Positions 30,501-39,757 are shown, numbered from the stretch's first letter. The stretch: DNA of 64,000 bases from JACMJL01 sp963791805 (GCA_963791805.1 CAWBTU010000004.1:1116001-1180000); one strand, 5' to 3'. Program-made: numbers and translations. The notes: generated by a model from the letters alone, not told the origin.

Positions 30501-31314
30501 TTACTGAAATTAAATTTTCAATTTCTAGCAAATCTAGTTTAATTGTCTGTGAGTATGGGGCTAATCCTTCACTATTACTACATATTTCTAAGGCCTCTTT
30601 AAGCATGTTATATAGACCTTGTAGTTCAAAACTTATATTTTCAACAAGGAGTTTACCCCAAACTGTTTTTTCAAAAGAGAATTCTTCATTTATATTAAAG
30701 TTTTCACTGGCTTCCTTTAACCATTTTTCTGGCCAGGGTCCACTCATTACGAACTCAAAAAGAGATAACACAATTTCGCCTAGTTCAGTGTCATCTTTCT
30801 TCCCTCCATAACATTCTACTAATTTAAGAAAAGTATCCGCTATATTTTCATCTTCTTCAAGTTGCAGATATTTTTCTTCAAAAAGTTCTTGAAGAGTTTC
30901 TTGCTTTAGTAAAACTGCCTCAGTTGCATCTGCAATTCTGAAGTTAGGATCTAAGTCTATATTGTAGAAATTATTTCTAATAACCTCTAAGCAAAAGGAA
31001 TGAATTGTGGTGATTGAAGATTTATTTAATAATGTAAGTTGATGCTGAAGTATTGAAGCCTCTGGATTTTTATCTATCTCTTTTGAAATAGCCTCGCCTA
31101 TTCTTTCTCTCATCTCAGCTGCTGCAGCATTAGTGAAAGTAACTACAAGCAATTTATCTATATCAGTTGGATTCTCCTGGTCTGATATTATTTTTATAAT
31201 TCTTTCAACTAAAACTGCTGTTTTACCTGAACCTGCTGCCGCTGCTACAAGTAGATTACATCTGCGAGTATCAATGGCTAGCTGCTGATCTTTGGTCCAT
31301 TTTGTTTCTCCCAT
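27553..31314 (-). CDS. addA: Helicase-nuclease AddAB, subunit A
   Basis: UvrD-like helicase and nuclease subunit that processes double-strand breaks for recombination. Walker A is AAAAGSGKTAVLVERI, the DEXX box LIDEYQDSNQVQEEL, motif V region IMSIHKSKGLEFPVVILSG, followed by TRAKEKLIITG. The C-terminal RecB-type nuclease shows LILLDYKTDFV. The length of 1253 residues is typical. The ATG overlaps the addB stop by 1 nt (TAATG), and a GGTGG site lies within addB, so translation is coupled. Confidence 0.96.
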   Translation of the reverse strand: MGETKWTKDQQLAIDTRRCNLLVAAAAGSGKTAVLVERIIKIISDQENPTDIDKLLVVTFTNAAAAEMRERIGEAISKEIDKNPEASILQHQLTLLNKSSITTIHSFCLEVIRNNFYNIDLDPNFRIADATEAVLLKQETLQELFEEKYLQLEEDENIADTFLKLVECYGGKKDDTELGEIVLSLFEFVMSGPWPEKWLKEASENFNINEEFSFEKTVWGKLLVENISFELQGLYNMLKEALEICSNSEGLAPYSQTIKLDLLEIENLISVIDGSWEEIYQGFNSVQFTTIKRCTKDADKDAQAKVKEIRDKVKDRLQGNKDKNNIKRELFSLSPQDIIKNQKELYPLMKCLVELVLEFSDRYAKKKKDRGLLDFNDLEHFCLNILTENKDGITQPSPVALALREKYEEILIDEYQDSNQVQEELLRLVSRKDTPNLFMVGDVKQSIYRFRQAEPELFLDKYNNYSFEENSNNRKITLFKNFRSREEVINGVNFIFKTIMSKELGELDYTEDEELNLGASFKENVNENIIYGGEIELNIIETSKQEPEENEEETAIEDDLDEITNIQLEAKLVAQRIKKLVEGENGKKFVVYDKIIEDYRPVEYKDIVILLRATSNQAPTFMEELNTREIPVYADTGTGYFDTIEIKTIMSLLQIIDNPMQDIPLLAVLRSPIFAFTAEEFIDIRIENKEGYYFDALKEISLDTNHELNLKIVNFLEKLFHWREKAIHIPIDELLWSIYSETGYYGYVAAMPGGSQRQANLRILFERGTQYEKTSFKGLFNFINFINKLRKSNGDMGSAKIIGENENVVRIMSIHKSKGLEFPVVILSGTGKKFNLLDINRNILFHKKLGIGPNFVDPNRRIKYPSIIKAALKQKIKIETLSEEMRILYVALTRAKEKLIITGNVRSYESASKKWITSGSQKQYALLKGNCYLDWMCIALAKHKSGEAIRSLAGEQYSEITELIEDDSKWNIKLLKREELFQDIQVAETHEEEAIKEIFEKLNVEATSKNSSEFKKEIQERLQWKYSYEESSKLPAKLSVTEAKRLANIETLDDEAASMFYTPTLNAKPRFLQETKGLSASEKGTVMHLVMQHLDLNNIASVKAIENQLANFITKEFLTEEQAKTVKINNVFEFFKSQLGQRLIVSQKVSREVPFFMEISSTRVYKKLEESKYKDETIILQGIIDCYFEEPQGLILLDYKTDFVTDDNLDQIKEKYKVQLNYYTEALEKMTGKKVVEKYLYLLSAQKALLIED

Positions 31315-34300
31315 TAGGCTTCACCACCTTTTTTAGTTACAGATTCATTAATTATCTCCCAAATTTCTTCATCACTTTTATCTAACAGAAGTTTATATTT
31401 ATTATTATTTATTGCTATATCAAATTTACATATGGACGCATAGTTGCAAAAATTACAGGCTACATAATCTTTTCTCTTGCAAGGCATTATTGTAATATTT
31501 CCTTTAAGCATATCTTCGCAAAGGGATACTACTGTATTTCTTACATATTCTTTTAGAAGTTCAAACTGTTCCCTTGTAGCTGCAGAAGTACTTGCTCCTA
31601 AACTGCCATCAGTATTGATTTGTGCAGGAATAATAAGTGAATATCTCTCCATGGTTTTATCCATCTCTTTAATTATTCTCGCATCCTTTAAAAGTAAGCC
31701 CTGCATCTTTAATTTTTTCATTATTTCTTTTTCTAATTCTTCATCTGTGGCTTCACCTGATACGGATATTATGGGATTATCAATTTTAAAATATAGTATG
31801 GCTCCTGGAATATTGTTTAGCCCTTCATACTTTTTCCAGTTTGAAAGTATGGCATCTAAATAAACTAATAGTTGAAGCTGAAGTCCATAATAGACATCTA
31901 TTAGTTTAAAGTTTTTGGGTCCTGATTTGTAATCTATAATTCTTAAATAAGTTCCCTCTTCAGTTACCATTTCATCAACTCTATCGATTCTACCTGTTAA
32001 GTTTATCTTCTCTCCAGAACTTAATTCCATAGTAATAGGAGGAAATTCTGCTGTATTTCCAAATTCTATTTCATGTCCTGCCGGGGTGAAACTTCCGCTT
32101 TTTATATGCTTTGCAATAGTCCAAACTGATTTGGTCAAAAGTCTTTTGAGTCTTTCAACTAAATACCTATATCTAGGGGATGAGTTTAGAATATATCCAT
32201 TTTTCTTACCTAATTCTGCTTCAACAATGCTTCCTACTGCCTCCTCACAGAAATTTTCTTCAATATCTCTCCAATTTAGTTTATTATCTTCTAATTTTGA
32301 GGAGAATCCATCTAAAACTTCATGCATAAAAGAGCCTAAGTCTGGTGGGCTTAGTTCATAGACTTTTCTTTCCTTAGCCTTTAAGCCATATTGGACATAA
32401 TATGCAAAGGGACATTCAGCATATTTTTCAAGTCTAGATACACTAAATTGAAGTGGACTACCATATAGCTTTTTTATTTTTGCTGAATCAATAAATTTTA
32501 CTTGATTAGAATAATTAAGTCCGTCAAAAGCTGTGTTTACTTTTTCTGCCCACTTAATATCGTTTAAATACCATCTATAGACTTCCCACCATAACTCCTT
32601 GGCTTTTATGCCTTCAGCTTCATTTCTTATATTATATATAAGTTCATTAAAGGTTGGTTTGGGAAGAGATATAAGTTCTAAAGCTTCCTTATCCGAATTG
32701 CTACTAATTATATTGCTCTGTTCCTGCAATTTAGGAAATATTTTCTTTAACTTTGATATAACTATAGATGGTCTTAAAGCTTTGCCTTCAAAATCACTTA
32801 TAGCATAACTTATTCTTAAATACTTTTTAGGAATAGTGAAGGTGGTATAAATCAAAAATTGTTCTTCTAACGCTCTAGATTTTGTATCTTGAGCAATCTC
32901 TATTCCATAGTTTTTCAAGTTTAATCTATCCATATCAGAGAGTATACCTTCATTATCCCCAGTTTTAGGGAAAACTCCATCATTGGCACCGAGTATATAT
33001 ATCATAGCCACTTCATGGCTTTTAACTCTTTCCATACTCCCCACTAATACCTGATCTAAGGAAGGTGGAATTAGTCCAATTTTATATTCATTTATTCCTG
33101 TTTTAAGTAATTTGGAGAAATCCTCTAAATTAACTTTTTCTTCTCCCATTACATCTACTAGTTGATCTAATAAATCCAAAGTCATATTCCATATTTGTGC
33201 ATACTCATTGGCCTTATCATTATCGCCAACTTCTTTAAAACTATCCATCCACTGGTTTAATTGTTCTGGCACTTTAAGTTCAAGTAGAAAATAATATACA
33301 TTTGTGCATAAATCTTTAACTACTTTGCTCTCTCTTAACTTCAGCTGTAATTCCCTTATAGGAGTTACTAACTTTTCTTTGGTCTCATTAACTTGCTTTA
33401 ATATATTGGCCTCTTTATCTGAAATCTCATCTTTTTCAAAACTAAAATTTAATCTGTAGGTCCAGCTTTCCTCAAACCATTTTTTACCCCGGATACCATT
33501 TGCCAGCACGTAGTTTTCTAGTAAATCTATTTCTTCTTTACTTATACCAGTTAAACCTGTTTTAAGATATGCAAAAACAGCTTCATAGGACCAATTATTT
33601 GTAAAAATATCAATTATAGAATTAATTAATATTACTACTGGGTTTCTATCTGTTTCCCTTTTTTCATCAATAAAATAAGGGATATTATACTGCTTAAAGA
33701 TAACTTTGATTAAATTACTGTAATTATTTAAATCTCTAACAATAACAGCAATATCTTTATACCTAGCTTCTTTTTCTCTACATAAGGAAATAATGCTTCT
33801 TGCTGCACTTTCTACTTCCGAATATTCGTTTAGTGCTCTGAAAATGCATATATCCTTATTTTCATTAAAATATTTTTTGCTTGGATAAGAAAATAAGTTT
33901 TCTTCTAAGTGTTGAAGCTCAGGGCTTTCATTAAATCTAATATGGGGTTTACTAAATAATTCTATAGGCTCATCTAAAGAAATATTGTTTTCTGAAATAA
34001 TTCTAAGAAGCTTATTTTCTGTATTTCTTACTGGTAAAAAAACATCTGAGGCTTCTACACCAATAGAAGGTTTTAGATTAAGAGTGAAACTAACCCTTTC
34101 TGCCTTTTTTAATAGTTTTTCTATTATTGAATATTGCTGTGGAGTGAAGGTTGAAAATTCATCTATCCATATTTGGGCTCCATGAAAAAAAGAGCTTTTA
34201 TCTAGCTTGCCACAAAGTAAAGTTAAATCATCTTCAGCATCTAGATACTTCTCATGTAATAGTTCTTCAAATCTAGTATAAATTAAATTTATATCTGCTA

Positions 34301-34763
34301 TTTTTTCCTTTAAAGTATCTTCATTTACTTCTACTTTTGCTATTTTTAAAAGTTCTGGCGTTACATTATACCTTTTCAGTTCTGTAATTGTATCTGAAAT
34401 TGTATTTACAAAGCCCTTTTGCCTACCTGCAATAGCAAAATACTTAAGTTCATCTTTTACTTCTTCTAACACTTTGTAGATAAGCATATTTCTTCCTGCA
34501 GAATTAATATGTACATGTGTCATTCCACCAACTTCATTGTATACGGCATGAGCCATTCTTTTAAAGCTTAAAACCTGAGCCTTAAGTAGTCCTTCTTCTC
34601 CTATTGTACTTATTAAGTTTTTTTCAGCTTGAAAAGAAAACTGCTCGGGCACTATTAAAATTAAGTTGCCCTGAAAGCCTTTGTCGATACTTGATTTTAT
34701 CTCTTTCAAGCAGTGAGTGCTTTTTCCACTTCCGGCGCCCCCATAAATAAATCTTAAGCTCAT
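31314..34763 (-). CDS. addB: Helicase-nuclease AddAB, subunit B
   Basis: An inactivated-helicase scaffold with its own nuclease domain. The N-terminus FIYGGAGSGKSTHCLKEI is the Walker A typical of AddB. The C-terminal nuclease has IIDYKSGPK, and four cysteines for a 4Fe-4S cluster are visible: one in KYAECPFAYY and three in ACNFCNYASICKF. I use the ATG at 34763 (MSLRFIYGG, 1149 residues), which has a GGAAG site; the upstream extension MRKGSEN overlaps that site. It starts 4 bp after the yihY stop and is coupled to addA. Confidence 0.95.
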   Translation of the reverse strand: MSLRFIYGGAGSGKSTHCLKEIKSSIDKGFQGNLILIVPEQFSFQAEKNLISTIGEEGLLKAQVLSFKRMAHAVYNEVGGMTHVHINSAGRNMLIYKVLEEVKDELKYFAIAGRQKGFVNTISDTITELKRYNVTPELLKIAKVEVNEDTLKEKIADINLIYTRFEELLHEKYLDAEDDLTLLCGKLDKSSFFHGAQIWIDEFSTFTPQQYSIIEKLLKKAERVSFTLNLKPSIGVEASDVFLPVRNTENKLLRIISENNISLDEPIELFSKPHIRFNESPELQHLEENLFSYPSKKYFNENKDICIFRALNEYSEVESAARSIISLCREKEARYKDIAVIVRDLNNYSNLIKVIFKQYNIPYFIDEKRETDRNPVVILINSIIDIFTNNWSYEAVFAYLKTGLTGISKEEIDLLENYVLANGIRGKKWFEESWTYRLNFSFEKDEISDKEANILKQVNETKEKLVTPIRELQLKLRESKVVKDLCTNVYYFLLELKVPEQLNQWMDSFKEVGDNDKANEYAQIWNMTLDLLDQLVDVMGEEKVNLEDFSKLLKTGINEYKIGLIPPSLDQVLVGSMERVKSHEVAMIYILGANDGVFPKTGDNEGILSDMDRLNLKNYGIEIAQDTKSRALEEQFLIYTTFTIPKKYLRISYAISDFEGKALRPSIVISKLKKIFPKLQEQSNIISSNSDKEALELISLPKPTFNELIYNIRNEAEGIKAKELWWEVYRWYLNDIKWAEKVNTAFDGLNYSNQVKFIDSAKIKKLYGSPLQFSVSRLEKYAECPFAYYVQYGLKAKERKVYELSPPDLGSFMHEVLDGFSSKLEDNKLNWRDIEENFCEEAVGSIVEAELGKKNGYILNSSPRYRYLVERLKRLLTKSVWTIAKHIKSGSFTPAGHEIEFGNTAEFPPITMELSSGEKINLTGRIDRVDEMVTEEGTYLRIIDYKSGPKNFKLIDVYYGLQLQLLVYLDAILSNWKKYEGLNNIPGAILYFKIDNPIISVSGEATDEELEKEIMKKLKMQGLLLKDARIIKEMDKTMERYSLIIPAQINTDGSLGASTSAATREQFELLKEYVRNTVVSLCEDMLKGNITIMPCKRKDYVACNFCNYASICKFDIAINNNKYKLLLDKSDEEIWEIINESVTKKGGEA

Positions 34764-34767
34764 ATTT

Positions 34768-35631
34768 TCACTTCCTTTTCTCAAATGTGTTTATTTCAGA
34801 TACTTTGCAAACTGTATAGATATCTGAGTATAGAGCTCCATTTATTTCTCCACCAATTAAAATAATATTGGAGGCAACAAAAAACCAAATCATTAGCACT
34901 ATAATTGCTGCTATGCCACCATATAAATCTGTATATTTTGCATAATTGTTTGCATAATAAGAAAATCCAACTGATGAACCAAGCCAAGTTGCTACAGTGA
35001 AAATTGCGCCTGGCAGTACGTTTTTCCAAGGCAACCTAATGCATGGTGCATATCTATATAGACAAGCAAATATTGCTATTAAAAATAACCCTAAAATTCC
35101 ATATTCAATTATTCTCCACAAAACACTAAAAAATTCATCATAACCGGTTCTTCTGATAATAGCTTTATTTTCAATACTTCCATATATCAGCACTATCATG
35201 GTGAAAATAATGCTAAAGGCAAATATTATGGTATAGGAAATATTTATTAGCTGTAACCTCCAAAAGGATCGGTTTTCTTTAACGTCATATGCTCTATTTA
35301 TACCCTTTATTACACCACTGAAACCAATAGAGGCAGTCCATATTGTAAGAAAAATAGTAATAGACATTAATGTTGTGTGTTTTTCATATACTACTGTTTC
35401 TAAGGTGTTATATACCAGTGTGTATGCATTGTTCGGTAATATCCTTTTTAAGGCATGATAAAACAAGTCACTCTTAAGCCCCATATTACTGATAAGTGTA
35501 ACTATAAAAATAAGAAATGGGAAACAAGCTAGCAAAAAATTATATGCTAGTTGAGAAGAAAAGGCTAAAATGTCATCATCAAAATACTTTTTAATTAGCT
35601 TTATGATTAACTTAAAGTAATTCCTACGCAT
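34768..35631 (-). CDS. yihY: YihY/BrkB family inner-membrane protein
   Basis: A 287-residue membrane protein with about six hydrophobic segments and the family landmarks QLAYNFLLACFPF, FSGVIKGINRAYDV and WKNVLPGAIFTVATWL, ending with LIGGEINGALYSD. It is the intact paralog of the broken gene at 10190-11049. Biochemical function is unknown; an older RNase BN label is wrong. It is followed by addB after 4 bp, so it is probably co-transcribed with the recombination genes. Confidence 0.9.
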   Translation of the reverse strand: MRRNYFKLIIKLIKKYFDDDILAFSSQLAYNFLLACFPFLIFIVTLISNMGLKSDLFYHALKRILPNNAYTLVYNTLETVVYEKHTTLMSITIFLTIWTASIGFSGVIKGINRAYDVKENRSFWRLQLINISYTIIFAFSIIFTMIVLIYGSIENKAIIRRTGYDEFFSVLWRIIEYGILGLFLIAIFACLYRYAPCIRLPWKNVLPGAIFTVATWLGSSVGFSYYANNYAKYTDLYGGIAAIIVLMIWFFVASNIILIGGEINGALYSDIYTVCKVSEINTFEKRK

Positions 35632-35658
35632 GTTCCTACTCCTTTAAATTTAGAAAGA

Positions 35659-36834
35659 TTATAAACTTTCTTTTCGAAATAGTGAAATCAATGAGTCTTC
35701 CTCTAACTGAGATAGCTGAATTAAATGGCTCATTTTACAAATAACTGCCATTAATTTTTCATCATTGATTTGTTGTCCAAATTTCTTTTTTGTATACATT
35801 TTTAAGAAATCAATTAGTTCTGAATACTCCATAAGCTCTATTTTTATACAATAGTCTGTCTGAAGATTTTTTCTAGTACATAATAAAGTTAATATATTAA
35901 GAACTATTGTAATATAAACTATTCCTATATTATCCCTATTAGTAACTTGAGTAATTATGCTTCTTAAATCAGAAATTATCATGGAAGTATGCCTTAATTT
36001 TGCATCTACATTAACCTGCTCATGAATAAAGGATAAATATTCCTCCATAACTCTGTCAATGGGATTAAGAAACCTATCAATTTTAGGAACTTTGTATAAA
36101 ATATATACTAAATAAATTATCTCTTTAAAAGTATTTTTTTCTATCATATAGGAAGATAAAATCTTGCCCTTACAATCAATTGATAAGTATTTTTTGCCTT
36201 GACTACCTTTAAAATAATACTGAATTGTTTTACATTTGCCTTTAATATTTAATGCTTTCAAAGGTGTTATATCTTGGTCTAGTATTTCATTTGTTTGTAT
36301 AAAAGTGAAACAACTTTTTTCATTGTTTTTAGTGAAAACAAGGTTATTTTCAAAAAAAGCTTTTAGATATTCTAGCTTTTCTTCCTCAAAAGTTATGTCT
36401 TTAAAACTTTGAGGTGAATATTTGAATTGAAAGCCTGGATTAAGTTTTAGGCTTACAAAGCTTGGTATTGCGTTTATTATTGATAGCACCTTTTCATAAT
36501 GTATTTCTTCTTTAGAACTTATTGCTGAAATACCTTTGTTTATATAATTGGTGCTTTCAATTATTAAATGAGAAATATATTTTACTGGCATATTCCCTTC
36601 TAATTTTATTTTTTCAATTTCGAAATTAAATTTAAAATATACCATTACTCCATCAATTTGTACATCCTCAATAATGCATTTTGTCCAACAGAATCCACCT
36701 ATCAATGGTAGGTCATTTAGTATTTTGCCCTTTAAAGAGTATACACAATCTTTCTGTTGCTTTGTCAAGGTATTATATCTTATATTATTAAAATAATAAA
36801 GTCGAATTGTTTCTCCACAAAATTGTTTCTCCAT
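35659..36834 (-). CDS. Conserved-looking protein of unknown function (391 residues)
   Basis: I do not recognise this protein. It has no signal peptide, no membrane segment and no clear catalytic motif. Segments rich in Ile, Lys and Phe suggest alternating strands in the first half (FKFNFEIEKIKLEGNMP) and helices in the second (around TSMIISDLRSIITQV). Single cysteines are scattered (FCWTKCII, CKTIQYY). It heads an operon with yihY, addB and addA, with a 27-bp gap to yihY, and is divergent from the aminotransferase-like gene. The ATG at 36834 follows an AGGAGT site. Confidence 0.6.
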   Translation of the reverse strand: MEKQFCGETIRLYYFNNIRYNTLTKQQKDCVYSLKGKILNDLPLIGGFCWTKCIIEDVQIDGVMVYFKFNFEIEKIKLEGNMPVKYISHLIIESTNYINKGISAISSKEEIHYEKVLSIINAIPSFVSLKLNPGFQFKYSPQSFKDITFEEEKLEYLKAFFENNLVFTKNNEKSCFTFIQTNEILDQDITPLKALNIKGKCKTIQYYFKGSQGKKYLSIDCKGKILSSYMIEKNTFKEIIYLVYILYKVPKIDRFLNPIDRVMEEYLSFIHEQVNVDAKLRHTSMIISDLRSIITQVTNRDNIGIVYITIVLNILTLLCTRKNLQTDYCIKIELMEYSELIDFLKMYTKKKFGQQINDEKLMAVICKMSHLIQLSQLEEDSLISLFRKESL

Positions 36835-36979
36835 TATGCCACTCCTTTAATCTATTATATCACCTCAAATTTCCATGTAAATAAAACCTTTTTTTGTAAA
36901 GTCATATATAATAAAATTTAGGCACAGGTTCCTAATTGCAAACTATACTAATATAGAACTCTTATTTTAGGTGGTATTT

Positions 36980-38278
36980 ATGTATAGAAATCTTGTATGT
37001 GGTGTAGATGAAAAGGTGCCTTTAAGGGATACCAGTATGGTGACCTCTATTAATTTCGATAACGCTGCTACTACACCTCCTTTAAAAACTGTTATTCAAG
37101 AACTGCTTGATTTTTCTCCTTGGTATTCTTCTATTCATAGAGGGACTGGTTATAAATCCATTTTATCCTCTAATCTTTATGAGAATTCTAGAAAAGATGT
37201 TTTGGATTTTATTAATGCAGGTGATGAAAACACTGTAATATATGTAAAAAATACTACTGAAGCTATAAATAAATTATCTTTTATATTATCCGATGGAATA
37301 AAGAAATGTGTAATACTATCTACTGATATGGAGCATCATTCAAACGACCTACCTTGGCGGGATCGATTTAAAGTTGATTATGTTACCATAAATAAGGATG
37401 GGACTCTTTCTATTAATGATTTGGAAAACAAACTAATTAAATATGCTGGTGCTGTAAAACTGGTTACTGTTACTGGTGCTTCTAACGTAACTGGAGCATT
37501 AAATCCTATATTCAAAATTGCTCGACTTTGCCACTTGCATAATACAAAGCTGCTTGTGGATGGTGCCCAGCTTATCCCTCATGTTCCCTTTGATATGGGA
37601 AAATTCGATTCTCCTGAACATATTGATTTTCTTGTTTTTTCTGCCCATAAAATGTATGCCCCCTTTGGAATCGGCGTTCTAGTTGGCCCTAAGGAAGTAT
37701 TTATGGGAGGTGCTCCAACCTATTCTGGTGGTGGCACTGTTAAACTTGTTACTCATGAATATATAAGTTGGGGGGATCCACCTGAAAAAGAAGAGGCTGG
37801 CTCTCCTAATGTAATGGGGGTTGCCGCTTTAGTTGCTGCTATAAAAACTCTTAAAAAGATAGGCATGAATAATATATCTGATTATGAGAGATACTTGACT
37901 TATTATGCTTTAGATAGACTAAAAAAAATACCTGAAGTAATTCTTTATGATGATATTCCTTATACAGCCAGAGTTAGCATAATTCCATTTAATATAGCTG
38001 GAATCCCCCATGGTGTTACTGCAGCAATTTTATCTGGTGAGGCAGGCATTGCTGTTAGGCATGGTTGTTTTTGTGCTCAACCCTATGTACAAAAACTTCT
38101 TAAAATTCCAGTAAGTGATATGAAGGAGCTTATTAGTAATCCATTATTACCAATGCCTGGAATGGTTAGACTAAGCTTTGGTTTATACAACAATACCTAT
38201 GAAATTGATCAATTGATAGAATTACTCCTAAAAATAATAAAAAATAAGAATAAATATTTGAATATGTACGCAAACTAG
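36980..38278 (+). CDS. Class V aminotransferase fold, cysteine desulfurase-like enzyme
   Basis: A PLP enzyme of 432 residues. FDNAATTP opens the fold; MEHHSND contributes the stacking histidine; VDGAQLIPH holds the PLP aspartate; FSAHKMYAP carries the Schiff-base lysine; and AVRHGCFCAQPY holds the cysteine expected to carry the persulfide. It may mobilise sulfur from cysteine, though such proteins outside isc/suf operons sometimes act on other substrates. The next gene is DsrE-like, which supports sulfur transfer. The ATG at 36980 has AGGTGG; the GTG at 36971 lies in that site. Confidence 0.85.
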   Translation: MYRNLVCGVDEKVPLRDTSMVTSINFDNAATTPPLKTVIQELLDFSPWYSSIHRGTGYKSILSSNLYENSRKDVLDFINAGDENTVIYVKNTTEAINKLSFILSDGIKKCVILSTDMEHHSNDLPWRDRFKVDYVTINKDGTLSINDLENKLIKYAGAVKLVTVTGASNVTGALNPIFKIARLCHLHNTKLLVDGAQLIPHVPFDMGKFDSPEHIDFLVFSAHKMYAPFGIGVLVGPKEVFMGGAPTYSGGGTVKLVTHEYISWGDPPEKEEAGSPNVMGVAALVAAIKTLKKIGMNNISDYERYLTYYALDRLKKIPEVILYDDIPYTARVSIIPFNIAGIPHGVTAAILSGEAGIAVRHGCFCAQPYVQKLLKIPVSDMKELISNPLLPMPGMVRLSFGLYNNTYEIDQLIELLLKIIKNKNKYLNMYAN

Positions 38279-38296
38279 AAAAAAAGGGGTGATAAT

Positions 38297-38773
38297 TTGG
38301 ATAAAAAATTGAGTTTATTAATGTTTAGTGGTGACTATGATAAGGCTTTATCAGGCTTAATTCTAGCAAATTCAGCCAAAGAATTAGATATGGAGGTTAG
38401 TATGTTTTTTGCCTTTTGGGGGTTATTACTACTAAGAGATCCTGATAAAAATATAACTTCAGATAAATCAACTCTTGAGAAAATGATGGGGGCAATGACT
38501 CCAAAGGGACCTGAAGAATTACCCCTGTCCAAAATGAACTTCAGTGGTATCGGTAAAAAAATGTTAGAAGCTATGATGGAGAAGGACGGAGCACCAACTC
38601 TTTCTAATTTTTTTGAAGGTGCAAGAAAAAAGGGTGTTAAGTTTTATGGATGCAAACTTTCCATGGAAGTGATGGGCTTTAAAAAGGAAGAGTTAATTCC
38701 TGAACTTCAAGTCATGGAGGCAACAGATTATCTTAGAGATGCTTTGGAATCTGATATACAATTGTTTATTTAG
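38297..38773 (+). CDS. DsrE/DsrF-like sulfur-carrier family protein
   Basis: A protein of 158 residues. The N-terminal KLSLLMFSGDYDKALSGLI and EVSMFFAFWGLLLL strands match the DsrE/DrsH fold, and a cysteine in KFYGCKLSMEVMGF lies where family members carry persulfide. It starts at TTG with a GGGGTGAT site, 18 bp after the cysteine-desulfurase-like gene, suggesting a two-protein sulfur relay. Its TAG stop is directly abutted by the left inverted repeat of the RAYT element. Confidence 0.85.
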   Translation: MDKKLSLLMFSGDYDKALSGLILANSAKELDMEVSMFFAFWGLLLLRDPDKNITSDKSTLEKMMGAMTPKGPEELPLSKMNFSGIGKKMLEAMMEKDGAPTLSNFFEGARKKGVKFYGCKLSMEVMGFKKEELIPELQVMEATDYLRDALESDIQLFI

Positions 38774-38799
38774 GGTGCCAGGCACGTGACAAGTGACAA
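38774..38799 (-). repeat. Left inverted repeat of the RAYT element
   Basis: 26 bp containing the palindrome GTGCCAGGCAC and the pair GTGACAAGTGAC. It is an exact reverse complement of 39732-39757 and starts right after the stop of the DsrE-like gene. Confidence 0.93.
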
Positions 38800-38800
38800 C

Positions 38801-39670
38801 TTAAATTATTTTTTTACGGGAAAGAAGTTTGCTTATAGCTGATGGACCAACATTTAGATATTCTGATATCTCTTTTAATGAATAGCTTTCTTCCATAGCT
38901 TTTTCTACAATTCTAAGTTTTATTGAAGTTAAGCATGGTGTCTTCTTTCCTTTTTTAATATCTTCTAAAATATCTTCAGGAATATTGTTTATACGAATTA
39001 TTTCATCTATACTTTTACGATTTTCCTTTATAAAGTTTTTTTTATAAAGATTTTCACTTGATAACACCATTTCATTAGGTATAAATATTTCTTTAATTAT
39101 TTCATAGTCCTTATTTATGTCATTTTCATCACCAATAGAATTAACTAAAATATGATATCGTTCAATAGCAGATTCTTTATTATTTCCTAACATATTCAAA
39201 ACAAAAGCTGCATTTATAAATGAATTTGTATACTGTTCATAAAAATAATTGCTACTCCATTTATACTCCTCCACATTATTACATATATGAGCCTTTACAG
39301 GATTTCTATGTATGTATCTCAACAGCCATATTAAATACGCATCTGTTTCCACTAACTTGGATTTATACCTATCTTCAAAAGCATGACCTGTTCTATCTAA
39401 TATATTGTTTATATATTTTCCTAATGAATTATTAATATGGAACATTATTTCATTTATTGGTGATTTATTAGTCTTTATCAATAGATGGTAATGATTATCC
39501 ATAATTGCATATGCTAAAATTTCATAATCAAATCTTTTACTATATTCTTTTATGCACTTCAATATAAACAACTTTATTTTATTTTCTTGAAATATAAATT
39601 CTTTATTGTTCCCTCGCTGATAAATGTGATATATTGCTCCTTCATAAATAATTCTATTCTTTCTTGGCAT
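38801..39670 (-). CDS. REP-associated tyrosine transposase (RAYT, Y1/HUH family)
   Basis: A single-strand DNA transposase of 289 residues. IYEGAIYHIYQRGNNK opens the Y1 domain; AIMDNHYHLLIKT contains the HYH metal motif; and LRYIHRNPVKAHICNN carries the catalytic tyrosine. The C-terminal extension ends in a helix-turn-helix (KEISEYLNVGPSAISKLL), as in clostridial members. The ATG at 39670 (MPRKNR) with AGAGGTG is chosen over the upstream frame. It lies between perfect 26-bp inverted repeats and is inserted against the direction of the surrounding genes. Confidence 0.93.
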   Translation of the reverse strand: MPRKNRIIYEGAIYHIYQRGNNKEFIFQENKIKLFILKCIKEYSKRFDYEILAYAIMDNHYHLLIKTNKSPINEIMFHINNSLGKYINNILDRTGHAFEDRYKSKLVETDAYLIWLLRYIHRNPVKAHICNNVEEYKWSSNYFYEQYTNSFINAAFVLNMLGNNKESAIERYHILVNSIGDENDINKDYEIIKEIFIPNEMVLSSENLYKKNFIKENRKSIDEIIRINNIPEDILEDIKKGKKTPCLTSIKLRIVEKAMEESYSLKEISEYLNVGPSAISKLLSRKKII

Positions 39671-39731
39671 TCCACTACACCTCTTACTTTTTACATAAAT
39701 TCTTGTCATCTAGACGAAAAATATTCATATT

Positions 39732-39757
39732 TTGTCACTTGTCACGTGCCTGGCACC
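39732..39757 (+). repeat. Right inverted repeat of the RAYT element
   Basis: Exact reverse complement of the left repeat; carries GTCACTTGTCAC followed by the GTGCCTGGCAC palindrome. Confidence 0.93.

Larger units (their letters stand above)
38774..39757. mobile_element. RAYT element with terminal REP-like repeats
   Basis: A 984-bp unit: left repeat, transposase gene, right repeat. The ends are identical, so the unit is probably recent or still active. No target duplication is obvious at the outer borders. RAYTs usually mobilise or maintain short palindromes in trans; a third copy of the repeat is at 41233. Confidence 0.8.

Noticed and set aside
34796..35029. Second minus-strand frame within yihY (77 codons)
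   Set aside because: Out-of-frame reading of the intact yihY at 34768-35631.
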